Assembly (NCBI GenBank): GCA_007922225.1
Contig: ML680088.1
Location: 16,003,967-16,067,966, forward strand
Direction of reading: 5' to 3'
DNA from: Emydura subglobosa
Lineage: Eukaryota > Chordata > Testudines > Chelidae
DNA: 64,000 bases
The position numbers were made by a program, and so were the translations under genes. The notes under the pieces were generated by a model. The model saw only the letters and a list, made by a program, of their open reading frames with translations. It searched no databases and was not told where the DNA came from. Below are positions 36,009 through 48,109 of this stretch, in pieces; position 1 is the stretch's first letter; each line of letters starts with the position of its first letter.

Positions 36009-38284
36009 GTAAGAGATCTAGCTTGCAAGATTCAGCAACGTTTAGCGTTATGGGGAGGAAAAAGAAGCGAGGGGAGAGAGATTATGGTTGTGGGTGTGGT
36101 ATAAGCATCCCTCCGAATGGAACGTGACAATAGAGGGAGGGAGGGGTAAGATCTCTTGCTTTCCAGAGAAATAAGGGAACTTTGGATAAAGGAGAATGAG
36201 GAGGAAACATATGGATATTCTAAATTTTACCCAGAACTGGGAAGGAAGGGCTGAAAAGGGTGGTTGATGGGCTTTAATTGAATAACTGGCTTTATATTAC
36301 GGAGATAGTGGTTGCAGCTTCATAGTTAAGACTGAGTTTGGCATTTAAAGCAGGGTTACCACCACTTATGTCTGGAAAAACTAATCTCCCCAAAATTACA
36401 GCATTTTGAATATAAAAAAACTTCTCTGAGAATTTAAAAGTAAATCTTCTAAAGTAAGTTAAAATGACTTTAAAATGGGTCACTTAAATTTGGCACCTTG
36501 CACTAATTTTATTATACTGGAAGTGGTTTAACTGCTCTTTTGTCCTCCGTAACAAAGGGAAGACGTTTTTTGTCTTTTATGATCTTAGTAACAAAATGAT
36601 GCAGACTTTTCAAACTTCCCATATAATTAAACCACTGAAACCGTGAGAACAGCCACATTTGAAGACTTTCCCCCCACGATTAATGCTTCTCTTTTGCTAC
36701 TTTTCATAACTGAACACTTCTTTTCCTGGAGTCTGCAGCCATTTTGAAAGAGGGTAGGTTTTAGCATTCAGAATATTTTCTTCAATCTCCAATTTTCAAT
36801 AGACTGCTTTTAGCAAAGGTGGCCACTACGTTGGTTCCTTTGCTCCTCGTACTTCAGTCTTCTGACAGCATTTGGCAGGGAGCGAGGTGGGCAGTGTGTC
36901 AGTCGCCATCTACCCTAAGGACAGCCTGGCTTCACCTTCATTTGGTTATGAATTTCCAGAGGGACGTTTTTAGAAAATGTGAACAAAAAAGCAGTTAAAA
37001 ACCACTTTTAGTACAATAACATTAATTCAAGGAGAGTAAAAGCTGGTGTTTTGCAGGAAAGTAGTTCTTAGTGGAAAATTGGTTTTGAAGCCTTAGGATG
37101 ATTTGAAAAATAGCCCTAGCCTGTATCGGTAGTCCTTTGATTTTGTTAGGTACTTTAAAATCAGCATTCTAAGTGAAGGAAGGCTGTGCAGCTTACACAT
37201 ACATGACTGAGCTGCTGAATGTGCAGAGGAAATGTCTCTAAAATATCATGCAGTTGCTAAAGTGTGGGGCTGGAGAATGTCCTTAATTTTGCAGAGAACG
37301 TTTTTATTCAGCGCATGTTGCCTAAATGCCTCAGTTGATGCACGTTTTGTAAGATGGGTATCAAATGGAACAGAGCTGTACGGGGTTCCTTGCCTCATTT
37401 GGTGCACATCTTGTAGATGTGTAGGGACTCAGTAATGGCTCTTCATGAGCCCGTCTCCTAAGGTAGAAAACTGCACTGTAAAAACTGCACAGGCACGGTC
37501 ATCTGTGGAACTTGTAAGATGCATGAAGTAAGGGATTCTGATAGTTTTACCTCTTCCTTTTCTAAGTAAATTTTATCAGAAACAATGTGAGCAGCCCTTT
37601 TCACTGTGCTGAAATTCAGCCATAATGCACCCCTACATTCAGTTAATAAAATGAGCTCTGTTGGGACAAAGCAGTGGAAACGGAGTAGATCTCAGTTGTA
37701 CATACAAAACCATGCACAACTGAATACAGCTATACAGAATCTTATAGAACTATGAAACTACTGTTCTGCAGTGTACTATGTATTAATCCCATGGCTACTT
37801 TACTAATGCCAACATTTAATTGACCTGTGCATGTGAAAATCCATGTTTTTCAAACATTTAAACTTCTATTGTTCTTGAAAATTAGTATAGACACTAGTCC
37901 TCAATAAAAAACTTGGAATACCTGTAAAGTTCCAGATATCCAAAATGCAGCTGGCTGAGAATTTGTTGACGAAGGTTTTACAGCATCATTTTTCCCACCC
38001 ATTATATTAAAGCACTGGATTAGAAGACTCTCAAACCTGAGGTTGGTGGAGGGAGACTCTCAGCTGAAATGAATGGCAAATTCAATTGGAAAGGAGAATT
38101 TTTGTGTGTTAACAGCATTAAAAACATAGTTATAATGGAAATCTGAAATTAAACAGTGAGGTTTATTTCAATCTGCCTAGTTAGGAAAACGTATTTTTGT
38201 AGAACTGGACAAGGTGATTCAGTGTAAAGGAATTACAATACGAAATGTGTACTAGAACTTCACGGTTTTCTCTTGTCCATTTAG
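36009..38284 (+). other. RYK: RYK intron 4
   Basis: About 2.3 kb, phase 1. No repeat or gene recognised. Confidence 0.9.
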
Positions 38285-38341
38285 AACTTGAACAAGAAGT
38301 AAAAACTCCAACATCTGACAAAAACAGCAGCAAAGCTATTT
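38285..38341 (+). CDS. RYK: RYK exon 5 (extracellular stalk)
   Basis: A small 57-bp exon for the linker between WIF domain and membrane: KLEQEVKTPTSDKNSSKAI, with a sequon at N220. The acceptor is ATTTAG|AA and the donor T|GTAAGT, phase 1. It was recognised by frame, splice sites and its KLE start. The linker is the least conserved part of the ectodomain. Skipping it would preserve the frame (57 = 3 x 19). Confidence 0.92.
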
Positions 38342-40222
38342 GTAAGTAATATTAAGGGCACTTATCACTCTTGGCATAACTTAATAGGAAACTTGTGATG
38401 TATCTTCTTTATGAAGGGAATGCTGTGAAAACAGTAACTTCCATCAAGGTCAGATTTTAGAGACCAGCTTTTTGCAGTTTTGTTAATCAACTCCATTCTC
38501 CTCTTCCGTCAGCATTATGTGGTGGGAGGATGGGTTGTTCTTGGGTTAATCACAACTTTTCTCTAATACCTCAAAACCTCTGGAGTCATGTATCAAAGCC
38601 GATCTGTTTCTGACCTTTAGAATCTGTTGTGTTTGTCGTTTAACTTGCAGAAGTAAGTGTGCAGAGTGAAGTGACCTCGGCCCTTTTAATCTCCCCAACC
38701 CTGTTCAGAGTTGAACATGCCAACCACAGCAATGCTAGCCCCTGTTGTGGTACCCATAACATAAGCATTTTGTAAAAATCCTTTTGGAACTCGGTGGGCA
38801 GCTTGACTCAGTTTCCTGTGATGCTCATTTTTTATTTAATTATCCCTTGCACTTTTTGTTGCCTAATATGGGCATCATTTAAAATCATTGGGGGGAGTGG
38901 GTAGGGACCTCTTACTAAAATAGGAGTAAGTCCTGCCTTCTTAGCACCAGTAGAGGGCAGGCATGACAGGCTGCTACTTTGTGCTGACAGAAGCCTCCAC
39001 AAATCAGTGCAGTTGAGGTTGGTTGGTTAAAAAGGCAGACTTAATCACCTGCAAATGCTGCTGCATTAAACAAGGAGTGGGAAAGGCACCAGGAATCCCA
39101 CCCATGAGGCTTGTTAAAGGTAGAGAATGAGGTGCCCTTGAGCTACAGGCTAGGGAGCCATGTGAACTTCTGTGCATTAACCTGCCACTTCCCTCCAATA
39201 AGAGGTCTTAAGTGTGATTCTCACTGCTATATATGGGTGAATTGGACTTCTCCTTGATACAAACAGGTGTGTCTTTGTGCTAGAGAAATGGAATTGTTGT
39301 CTCTACCAAAGTGTGAAAGAACTAGTGGAGAGGGTCAGACCCAGGTGGCTGGTTTGATGGCAGGTCTCTCAGCTCCCCCATGTGTACTGGTATAGCTATA
39401 GTTCCAGAGGGATAGCCGTGTTAGTCTGTATACAGCAAAAACAACGAGAGTTCTGTGGCACTTTAAAGATTAACAAATTTAATATTTGCAGGCATAAGCT
39501 TTCGAGAGACTTCAGTTCTCTTCTTCAGATGCAGTAATACAGAAAATAGGTAACAGAGGCATCTTATAGATATCCAGGTGCATGCCTGGATGCCTCTGTG
39601 TTACCTATTTTCTGTATTACTGCATCTGAAGAAGAGAACTGAAGTCTCTCGAAAGCTTATGCCTGCAAATATTAAATTTGTTAGTCTTTAAAGTGCCACA
39701 GAACTCTCGTTGGGATAGCTATAGCATTTTTTGTGGGGAGGGGATTGTTAGTTTCCAGTAAGCAGCCTCCCAGATCAACGGTTTGGAGGCACCTGCCCCC
39801 TTTGCATTTAGCTGGAGGGCACGGGGGCATCCTGGGTGAATATATGACGGCACCGGTTGGGTTGCTGGTCCGTGTCTTGGCCTAATGCAGTAGGATTCTG
39901 AGAGATTTTTCTTGTTAGAATATTGTGATCTTTTGCTGAGTCTGCTTTCTCTGTCCTATACTGACCCCTACTGGCAAAAGTCTTTAAATCTTTGCTTAAT
40001 GGAAAGCTAAAAATTGAGACGTCTCAGGGCTGCCTTTCTTTGGCCCTGTTCGTTTAGACTGGTGTAAAAAAGTTCTAGTATTAGACTGAATTAAAAATAC
40101 AAACATATTCCTTGCATAATCATATATTAACTCATTTGAAATGGATAAATTTAATGTCTTTTTTTTGTTGTTGTTGTTGAGAAAAGTATGTTTCAATGAC
40201 ATGTTTTATCCTTCCATTTCAG
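38342..40222 (+). other. RYK: RYK intron 5
   Basis: About 1.9 kb, phase 1. It contains the hairpin element at 39402-39714; the rest is unassigned. Confidence 0.9.
39402..39714. mobile_element. Long-hairpin retroposon-like element with 10-bp duplication
   Basis: Arms 39442-39563 and 39589-39712 are inverse copies of about 122 bp, differing by one 2-base indel and very few substitutions, around a loop of about 25 bases. A 40-base head (TTCCAGAGGGATAGCCGTGT onward) precedes the left arm. The whole is flanked by perfect ATAGCTATAG at 39392-39401 and 39715-39724. The head with GTTAGTCTGTATACAGCAAA resembles a repeat widespread in turtle genomes. The 10-bp duplication fits target-primed insertion better than hAT (8 bp) or mariner (TA). 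No coding capacity. Confidence 0.85.
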
Positions 40223-40367
40223 TTGATCCTGTAAATGCAGCTCCCACAACTTCTACCCGGGTGTTTTATATCAGTGTAGGGGTTTGCTGTGCTGTTATAT
40301 TCCTGGTGGCAATAATATTAGCTGTCTTGCACCTTCATAGTATGAAAAGAATAGAGTTGGATGACAG
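40223..40367 (+). CDS. RYK: RYK exon 6 (transmembrane helix)
   Basis: Residues 226-273. After DPVNAAPTTSTR comes the membrane helix at about 239-261 (VFYISVGVCCAVIFLVAIIL and on), then a basic stop-transfer region HLHSMKRIELDD. The family is processed within the membrane by gamma-secretase. The acceptor is TTTCAG|TT and the donor AG|GTAAAG, phase 2. The split codon gives Phe226 where I recall Tyr in mammals. Confidence 0.97.
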
Positions 40368-40619
40368 GTAAAGTACACAGTTTTCTTTTCACATACAGTT
40401 ATTTGACATTTGTGAAGGCTTCTATGAGTTATGTGCAAAAATAGAGAGAGAGAATCACTTAAAAGCTGAAAAACTAAATTGTCTCTGCTTGCTTTTCATT
40501 GTACCTTCCTTCTTTCCTCATACTTAAACAGTTTTGTCTCCCGACCTCTGGGTTCCTTGAAGTAAGCTAAGGTGACTGCAGCAACAGTTCATAGCACTGG
40601 ATAAGTAAAAATGCAATGA

Positions 40620-41785
40620 CTGGGAATGGTGGTAGTTTGGGTGCCCTCCAGTCAGTCAGGATCCAGTGGCAGCTCCTCTCTGGTGTGTGTTTTGCCAGAG
40701 CTGGTCATGCTTTGGCACTTTGCTTCGGACCTGTTTAATTTGAAGCTGTTGTCAGTTTTTTCTCCAAATGGTCAAAACAGAAGATGTAGGCCCAGCTACA
40801 GCCTGTATAAGACTGTTGCAGCCAAATGTTTGGTAGTCTTCAGTTGTACCCTGGGCCATAAAGTGGCAGCATCTAAGTCAACAGCTGTGGCCACACCAGC
40901 ATTGGTTCGGTATGCTTCTGGACCTCTCAGTGGTAGCTCCAATCATGCTCCCGCCCTGCCCAGACTTGATTTCACAGGACCACGGCCAGTTGCTTCACCT
41001 GAACCTTGCCTCCCTGCACCTGACGGCATGGGTTACTGCGTGGCTAAACCCAGAAGCACAGGCCTGCTCGGAATATGTCCAACATGTCTTGCTAGATAGC
41101 AGAAAGCCTTCCACCAGGGCTACGTGGCCAAATGGAAGCGTTTCACTTGTTGGGCCTCTGAGCGGAATCTGCTCCATATGTTGTATGTTAGGCAGGCCTA
41201 TGCCTTCTATATTGAAAGGACTAAGCCCTTTCATAAATCTGTGCAACTCTTTGTAGCTGTAGCGGAAAGGATGACAGGGCTACCAGTGTCTTCCCTAAGA
41301 ATCTTGTCCTGGATAACCTCCTGTATCTGGACTTGCTATGAGCAGACAAAAGTTCTGCCTCTGACCATCATGATGATTCATTCCATGAGAACCAAGCTTT
41401 GTCAGCAACATTCCTCGCTCAAGTACCAATCCAGGCCATCTGCAGAGCTGCCAAGTGGTCATACATTCATGTCCCACTATGCCATCACCCAGCAGGCCCA
41501 TAACAATGCCAGTTTCCGGAGGAGCGGTGTTGGAGTCAGCACATCCATGAACTCCAAGCCACCCTCCTTACCCCTCTGTCGAAGTTACTGGGAAGACGGA
41601 ACTAAGAGGGTGTGGAGTCGGCAGTGCCTCTTATACTGGTGCATACGTGCGTGGCTCCAGAGGGCACTAGAGCTAGCTCTACGGATACTGCTGAGTGAAA
41701 AATTTCCAGCACCTGTGTACACGGTGAGCACACACTTAGTATGGAATGGACATGAGCAACACATCTCGAAGAACAATAGTTACAA
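40620..41785 (+). mobile_element. DIRS-type retroelement copy B (recombinase end)
   Basis: 5'-truncated. LHLNLASLHLTAWVTAWLNP near 40990, SRKPSTRA and VAKWKRFTCWASERNL near 41100-41160 mark the start of the tyrosine recombinase. FHKSVQLFVAVAERMTGLPV and LRILSWITSCI follow. SGHTFMSHYAITQQAH near 41460 is the late H...Y segment. The frame is broken once near 41120 but otherwise long (41124-41810 is open). It ends at GCAACACATCTCGAAGAACA (41756-41775), the same tail as copy C. Confidence 0.8.
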
Positions 41786-42028
41786 AAAGTTAGTAATTGT
41801 TTTTCTCTAGTGCCTGACTCTTCCAGTGCAGAGATCCAGCAGAACAGAGGGATGTTACAATGTAGCCCCTGATCCTCCCCATTTCCTGATAATTACAAAA
41901 CATACCAGGAACTTATGTATAGATAGCCACCTCTCTGGGAATTCAAGTAGAACTGGTTCAAGACAAGTTCAATTTCTTCACAAGTTAGTGAATATTTTAC
42001 ATACCTAGAGTGTTTTTATGCAAAAAAT

Positions 42029-45000
42029 GTGATTTCTTGGAGCCTACCAAAATCCTTTGGCAAGCTCCATCATCTGACACCCGCTGCCAAAAGGAGTGAG
42101 AAAAGGTACCAAGTTCCCTCGCAAGGGTATGAATATTTTTATTCACATCCAGTTCCAGGATTTCTGGTAGTGACCACAGTGAATGAAAAAGCAAAACAAG
42201 GGCAGTCTAAATCTACTGCCAAAGACTGGTGTAAAGAAATTAGATTCGTTTGGGAGGGAGGTTTGTTTGTCGTCAGGATTGCAGTTCAGAATTGCAAACC
42301 ACCAGGATCTGTTGGATTGCTATGATTACTCCAATTGGGACTTAGTACTAAAATTTCTAGACAAGTTGGCAGATGAGGCTAAGGAGGAATACAAAGCACT
42401 TATCAGTGAAGACCACCTAGTAGTATCTGGTCATTGAGAAGATTCAGTCCCTCTTACTTTCATTGATCCTGCTGATCAACAAGGACAAATCTGTTCTTCA
42501 TGTACAGAAAATCAGATTCATAGGAGAGGTTCTTGACTTGACCTCAATGAAAGCATATTTACTTCAAGCCTGGTTTCGGGCAATATTGGCCTTGTGCAAA
42601 GATTTCAGGAGGAATTGCCTGAAACTTCTAGGGCGTGTGACAATTTATACATATATGATGTAGCATGCTAGATTAGACTTCATTTCAGTCAGGCAGAGGT
42701 GGTTAAAATCTGTCCTCATCATCTATTGGACATGCTGGTTCATGAACCTGCAAGTATCATGTCATCCCTGCACTGGTGGATGGACTGTGCCAATGTATGC
42801 AACAGGGTTCCTCTTGCTCCAACCCCACTTTCTGTGACCCTAGTCACTCATGCTTAATTTCTCCGTTGGGGAGCTCATTTGGGGAACTTTTGGGCTCAGG
42901 GTCTCTGGTCAGATCAGGATTTGCCCTCCATATCAGTCCTGGGGAGCTTTGAGTTATCTGTCTGGCTTGTCAAAAGTTTCTTTCTCACAATTGCAGGTTG
43001 TTTGGTGCAAGTGCTCAGAGGCAACACTGCTGCGATATCTTATCTAAATAAGCAGGGACGTGCCAGGTGACACCCCCTCTCCCCCTTTGCCAAGAGGCAA
43101 TGAACCTCTGGTCTTTTTGCATTAGGGAAGGAGATTATGCTCAGAGCATCTGACCTTCCCAGGTCTCCAAACTGTCTAGGAGACAATCTCAGCAGATTGT
43201 TATCAAAGATCACAAATGGTCCCTCAGATCCGACATAGCAAAATCTGTTTTTCAAATTTGGGGAATGCCAGAAATAGACCTATTCACCACCGCAGAACAG
43301 GAAGTGTCATCAGTTCTGTTTGAGGGCAGGTCACAGCCTGGGGTCTCTGCCAGATTCCTTCCTACTATCCTGGAAGGGGAAATTTCTATACATTCCCCTC
43401 CCTCAGTTCCTTATGGCTCCAAGAGTTTTGAGCAAGCTAAGACAGAATGTTAGATGGGGTGGGTTCTGAGTTACTACAGAGAATTCTTTCTTGGGTGTCT
43501 GGCTGGTGAGTCTTGCCCACGTGCTCAGGGTTTAACTGATCACCATATTTGGGGTCGGGAAGGAATTCCCCCCTGGGCAGATTGGCAAAGGCTCGGGGGG
43601 TTTTTCGCCTTCCTCTGCAGGATGGGGCATGGCTCACTTACTGGTGGATTCTCTGTACCTTAAAGTCTTTAAACCATATTTGAGGACTTTAATAACTCAG
43701 TCAGAGGTCAGGAGTCTTATTACAGGAGTGGGTGGGTAAGGTTCTGTGGCCAGTGTTGTGCAGGAGGTCAGACTGGATGATTATGTTGGTCCCTTCTGAC
43801 CTTAGAGTCTGAGTCTGAGGATCATACCCTTCCAATTTTGATAGTATCAGCCTGGCCCGATCAGTGTTGGTTCTTAGAACTGTTGTCTTTCAGTTTGGCG
43901 TCCTATAACGTTCCCTCAAGTCTTGGACATCATTTGCATACAATCAGACTCTCTGTCCCAGCCCTTTCAGCCTATGCTGATAGGTTGGATGCCAGTGGTT
44001 AACTCCCCAGGAAGCAGTCTGTTCACTTAGAGTTCAAAATGTTCTTTTAAATAACAGGAAACCTTCTACTAGAGTACATACCTCAAGAAATGGAATAGAT
44101 TTTCAGTGTGGTCCCAGGAGAAAGATCTCTCCTTCATGGGCTCCAATTCAGTTAACTTTGGATTTACCTGTTTCACCTAAAAGAAAAAACTGTCTGACAG
44201 TTCATCTGGCAGCTATCTCTGCATTCCATCCTCCTATGAGGGAAAGATCTGTTTTTTCCCAGTCCTATGAATTTTAGGTTCTTGAAAGGCTTTGACAGGT
44301 TCTTCTCACATATTAGAGATCCTAGATGGTCCTGGGATCTGAATTTGGTTCTTTTGGTTTTAAAGTGGCCCCTTTTTGAATATATGGCTTTTTCTCATCT
44401 CTTACTGAAGGGAACATTCCTGGTAGCTATCACTTTGGCCAGGAGGGTAACAGAATTTGAGGCTTTAGTGGCTTGAAAGTTACTTTGTGTTTAGATCCCA
44501 AATTTCCTACCAAGGTGATACTGAATTTTCATCTCACTGTATACTTACCAACCTTTTTTCTGAAACTTCACTCTCAAAGATGAGAAAAACCTTCAGACTG
44601 TGGATGTTGGTAGGACGTTAGCCTTTTACCCAAGTCGGACTAAAGAGTTTAGAATGTCTCCAGTTGCTTGTCTCCTTTGACAGGATGAAAGGGCAACTTG
44701 TCATTTTGCAGAGGTTTCTTCTTGGATCGCCTCCTATATTTGTCTGTGCTATACTACTAATATTCCACTACTGCAAAGAGTTAACAAACAAAGCAATATC
44801 TGCTGTTTTCTTAAATCACAATCCCATCAATGACATTTGCAAGGCTGAGACTTGGTCATTGGCTCATACCTTCACCACTCATTATTATGTTCTTTCCCAG
44901 GCCTCGAGAGACAATTGTAGATTTGGGAGCTTGCAGTCCTTGTTTAGGTAGGCTCTGATACTCTCCTCCATCTTGAATTGCTTGTGAATCAACTAAAGTA

Positions 45001-45321
45001 GAATGGACATGTGCAAGTACTCGAATAATTAAAAGAAGTTACATACCTATTTGGTAACTGTTTGAGATGTGGTGTTCGTGTCCTTTCCATGACCCTGGCC
45101 TCCTCTTCCTCATTAGAGTTACAGCTAATACTGGCTTCTGGTGTGAAGGAACTGAGAGGGATCAGGGCAACTCTGCCCCTTTATACCCTAGCTAGCAACA
45201 TGAGTGTGTGGAGGATATGGGTACTGCTTTGGAAAAAGTTATCTGGATTCAGTGCACTGATGCACACGCACCTAAAGTGGAATAGACCTGTGCAACACAT
45301 CTGGAAGAACAACAGTTACTG
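42029..45321 (+). mobile_element. DIRS-type retroelement copy C, near full order
   Basis: Domains in order: gag-like piece (AKRSEKRYQVPSQGYEYFYS; LDSFGREVCLSSGLQFRIAN, 42080-42330), reverse transcriptase piece (LINKDKSVLHVQKIRFIGEV near 42470), RNase H (WGTFGLRVSGQ/LW and ISYLNKQGRARS near 43040; MPEIDLFTTAEQE near 43265), then tyrosine recombinase (KPSTRVHTSRNG near 44050; ICKAETWSLAHTFTTHYYVL near 44840). The tail GCAACACATCTGGAAGAACA is at 45292-45311. The central reverse transcriptase is largely deleted, many stops are present, and a CR1 fragment interrupts it at 43465-43815. Confidence 0.8.
43465..43815 (+). mobile_element. CR1-type 3' tail inserted in DIRS copy C
   Basis: Contains the CR1 3' non-coding signature GGTTCTGTGGCCAGTGTTGT, CAGGAGGTCAGACTGGATGA and GTCCCTTCTGACCTTAGAGT, ending in the AGTCTGAGTCTGAG tail. 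DIRS coding sequence stops before it and resumes after it, so it is younger than copy C. Borders are good to about 10 bp. Confidence 0.75.
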
Positions 45322-45813
45322 AACAGGTATATAACCATCTTTACAGGTCTGAACCAAGGTGCATGTGTGTATGGAAATATGAACTGTACCTGTTTGCTGT
45401 ATGCTTGGCTCAGACTGTTTTGTGGGCCTATTTCTTGAACATTATTCAACCACAATAAAAGATTACTATCAAATAAAAAAAGGTATGTGACTCTTCTTGG
45501 AGATACGTAATGCTTTCTTTTCGCTACATATACCTTAACATTTCAACAAGGATTGAGAAAACTTAATGGAAAATAAATCTGTGCGCAAATCAAATAATGA
45601 AAATCATTAAATGTTACAGGAAAGTAGTGATAGGGTTGTGGAGACTCAAACTGTATAATATGGGAAATCACTTTGCTTTCCTTAGTGTCTCAGTACTGTC
45701 GATAATCTTCTATATTTTATTTTGATATGCTGGAATTTCTCTGATAGAATCTTAAGCATTTTCTTTTACAGAAGCAAGTCTGAATGTTTTGTCATTTTTT
45801 TGTTTTAAAACAG

Positions 45814-45914
45814 CATTAGTGATAGCAGTAGCTCACAAGGTTTATCCCAGCCCTCTACACAGACGACACAGTACCTGAGAGCTGACACCCCTAACAATGC
45901 AACACCAGTAACCA
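45814..45914 (+). CDS. RYK: RYK exon 7 (Ser/Thr-rich juxtamembrane)
   Basis: Residues 274-307 plus one base: SISDSSSSQGLSQPSTQTTQ, then YLRADTPNNATPVT. It is the cytoplasmic Ser/Thr-rich linker between membrane and pseudokinase. The acceptor is AAACAG|CA and the donor A|GTAAGT, phase 1. The final split codon completes as Ser with either acceptor discussed for exon 8. Confidence 0.97.
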
Positions 45915-46104
45915 GTAAGTATTAATCTAATGACAAAAGTATATAACAGATGACCCTGGGTTGGCCTGGTGTCCCAGTGATTAGAAGTGCCCTAATGATG
46001 ACATATTGACCAAGAGGAAGGAGCATGAAAAAGATCTGGGCTTGGCATCTGTTTAGCTTGTGTTTCTTGGGCCTAGAATACCAATTTGCCAGCCCAATTC
46101 TTCT

Positions 46105-47088
46105 TTGAGATCACAAGCATGGGTCTGATCTGGGTCAATATTTTCATTAATGACTTAGATAATGGAATGGAGAGTATGCTTATAAAATTTGCAGATGACA
46201 TGAAGCTGAGGGGGGTTGCAAGCACTTTGAAGGACAGGATTAGAATTCAAAACAACCTTGACAAGATAGAGAATTGATCGGAAATCAACAAGATGAAATT
46301 CAATAAAAACAAGTGCTAAGTACTTCACTTAAGGAGGAAAAATCAAATACCCACTACAAAATGGGGATTAACTGGCTGGGGTGGTAGTAATGCTGAAAAG
46401 AAGCTAGGGGTTATAGTGGATCACAAATTGAATGAGTAAACAATGTGATGCAGCTGCAAAAAAGGGCTTAAAATCATTTTGGGGTGCATTAACTGGAAAG
46501 TTGTGTGTAAGACACAGGACTTAATTGTCGTGCTCTGCATGGTACTGGTGAGGCCTCAGCTGGAGTATTTTGTCCAGTTCTGGGCACCACACTTTAGGAA
46601 GGATGTGGACGAATTAGAGAGATTCCACAGGAGAGCATCAACAATAATAAGTAGTTCAGAAAACTGATCTATAAGGAAAAGTTTAAAAAACGGGGTATTT
46701 TTAATCTTGAGAAAAGAAGACCGGCTTTGTGGGGGAGGGGCAGAGGAGGGACCTGATATGTCTTCAGCTACAGTAAGGGCTGTTATTAAGGACAGTGATC
46801 AATTGTTCTCCATGCCCACTGAAAGTGGGACAAGTAGTAATCTGCAGCCATGGAGATGTAGGTTAGATATTAGGAAAAACTTTCCAATTGCAAGGGTAGT
46901 TAAGTTATGTAATAACCTTCCACTGGAGGTTGTGGAATCCTCGTCATTGGAGGTTTTTAAGAACAGGTTAGACAAACACCTGTCAGGGATGGTTTAGGTT
47001 TACTTGATCCTGCTCCAGTGCAGGGGAGCTGGACTTGATGATTTGTAGGGCTGGAAAGGGCCATGACATTTCTATGATTCTGTGCCGT
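46105..47088 (+). mobile_element. CR1-type LINE, reverse transcriptase end
   Basis: Opens in the reverse transcriptase with NIFINDLDNGMESMLIKFAD-D; the FADD box is the catalytic site, near 46186-46200. It continues with VLVRPQLEYFVQFWAPHFRK and ELERFHRRAS near 46530-46640. The C-terminal segment has CRLDIRKNFPIARVVKLCNN, then PLEVVESSSLEVFKNRLDKH. The tail at about 47030-47088 ends TTTCTATGATTCTGTG, as CR1 does. Several stops and frame breaks. Confidence 0.9.
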
Positions 47089-47247
47089 CATTTTGCTAAG
47101 TTAGGCAAACTACATGGGGCTATTGGGTCCCAGACACATCAGTAAGAGCCTGTGGTTTTTCTGCCTATCCTTCAGTTAGATATTACTGCCTTTGGGGCCA
47201 GATCTCTCTACTCCTTTGCTTTGTCAGATGCATCTACTCTAGCTGTC

Positions 47248-48109
47248 TTTGGCCATGTCTGTGCTACAAACTTTAGTTGATGCCAGAACTTACTGGACTC
47301 CAGTGGAGTCTCAATAGGTCCTGGCTCATGGGGTAGCTGGACCCACCTCCTCTCCCTCCCCTTGCTGTTCATGCCGGGGGCCTCTGACTTGGGCTCCTCA
47401 GAGGTATCCACAGTGGTCTGCATGGTGACAGTGGGGTGTCTGCCAAGTATGGCATGCAGCTTGTTGTAAAAGCGACTATTGGCCTCCCTGGGTATGCCTG
47501 ATGCTGTTCCTTTGCTTTCATGTGATACTGCTGCTGGGCCCGTTCAGACCCCTTCTACATCCCCTGGGCAATCTGCAGATGGATGTTGATGTTCCTAAGG
47601 CTATAAGGCCTCTTCTCTCCACAGGCCCAGGAGATCCAATATCTCCTGTTTGCTCCAGGTCAATGTACATCTGGCATACGTATCTGGCATGATCAACTGG
47701 GCAGTTGCACACAACAAAGGAAAGCTGCTAGGTGTGCTCACTGAGCTGTACAGCCAGGAAAAGGCATTTCAGAAATTTGCGGGGCTTTAAAGGGAAGGGA
47801 GGCCTTCTGGTCTTCATGACCCCTGGGCAGTGGAGTTCACACCAATTATGACCAGAACAGTCAGTGTTTGGCATTGTGGGACAGCTGAGGTGGACTGTTA
47901 GAGTTGACATAAGCAAAGCAGAGTCTACACTTGCGCTGCATTGACTTCAGTACATCAGCCATGGCTCAGTGTCGCTCAGGGGAGTGGTGGTACTGCTTCA
48001 TAGTAATTGGATGCTTATATTGGTGGGAAACTGATTTAAGTTAGACATGTGCAAGGTGGATGCAAGGCAACTTATGTCAGCCTAACTCTGTAGTGTAAAC
48101 CAGGCCTTT
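47248..48109 (-). mobile_element. DNA transposon with MYB/SANT-type protein remnant
   Basis: TTTGGCCATGTCTGTGCTAC (47248-47267) and GTAGTGTAAACCAGGCCTTT (48090-48109) are imperfect inverted ends. The minus strand from about 47480 to 47208 reads an interrupted frame with FYNKLHAILG, then MQTTVDTSEEPKSEAPG. This resembles the C-terminal side of MYB/SANT DNA-binding proteins carried by Harbinger-like transposons in reptiles. The segment 47880-48100 shares words with the short elements at 8897 and 20168, which may be derivatives of it. Confidence 0.55.

Larger units (their letters stand above)
40368..45813 (+). other. RYK: RYK intron 6
   Basis: About 5.4 kb, phase 2. Largely occupied by two DIRS-type copies on the same strand. 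No host exon was seen between exons 6 and 7. Confidence 0.9.

Noticed and set aside
41124..41810. 228-codon ORF as a host gene
   Set aside because: Its motifs are those of a DIRS-type tyrosine recombinase and the flanks carry the rest of the element.
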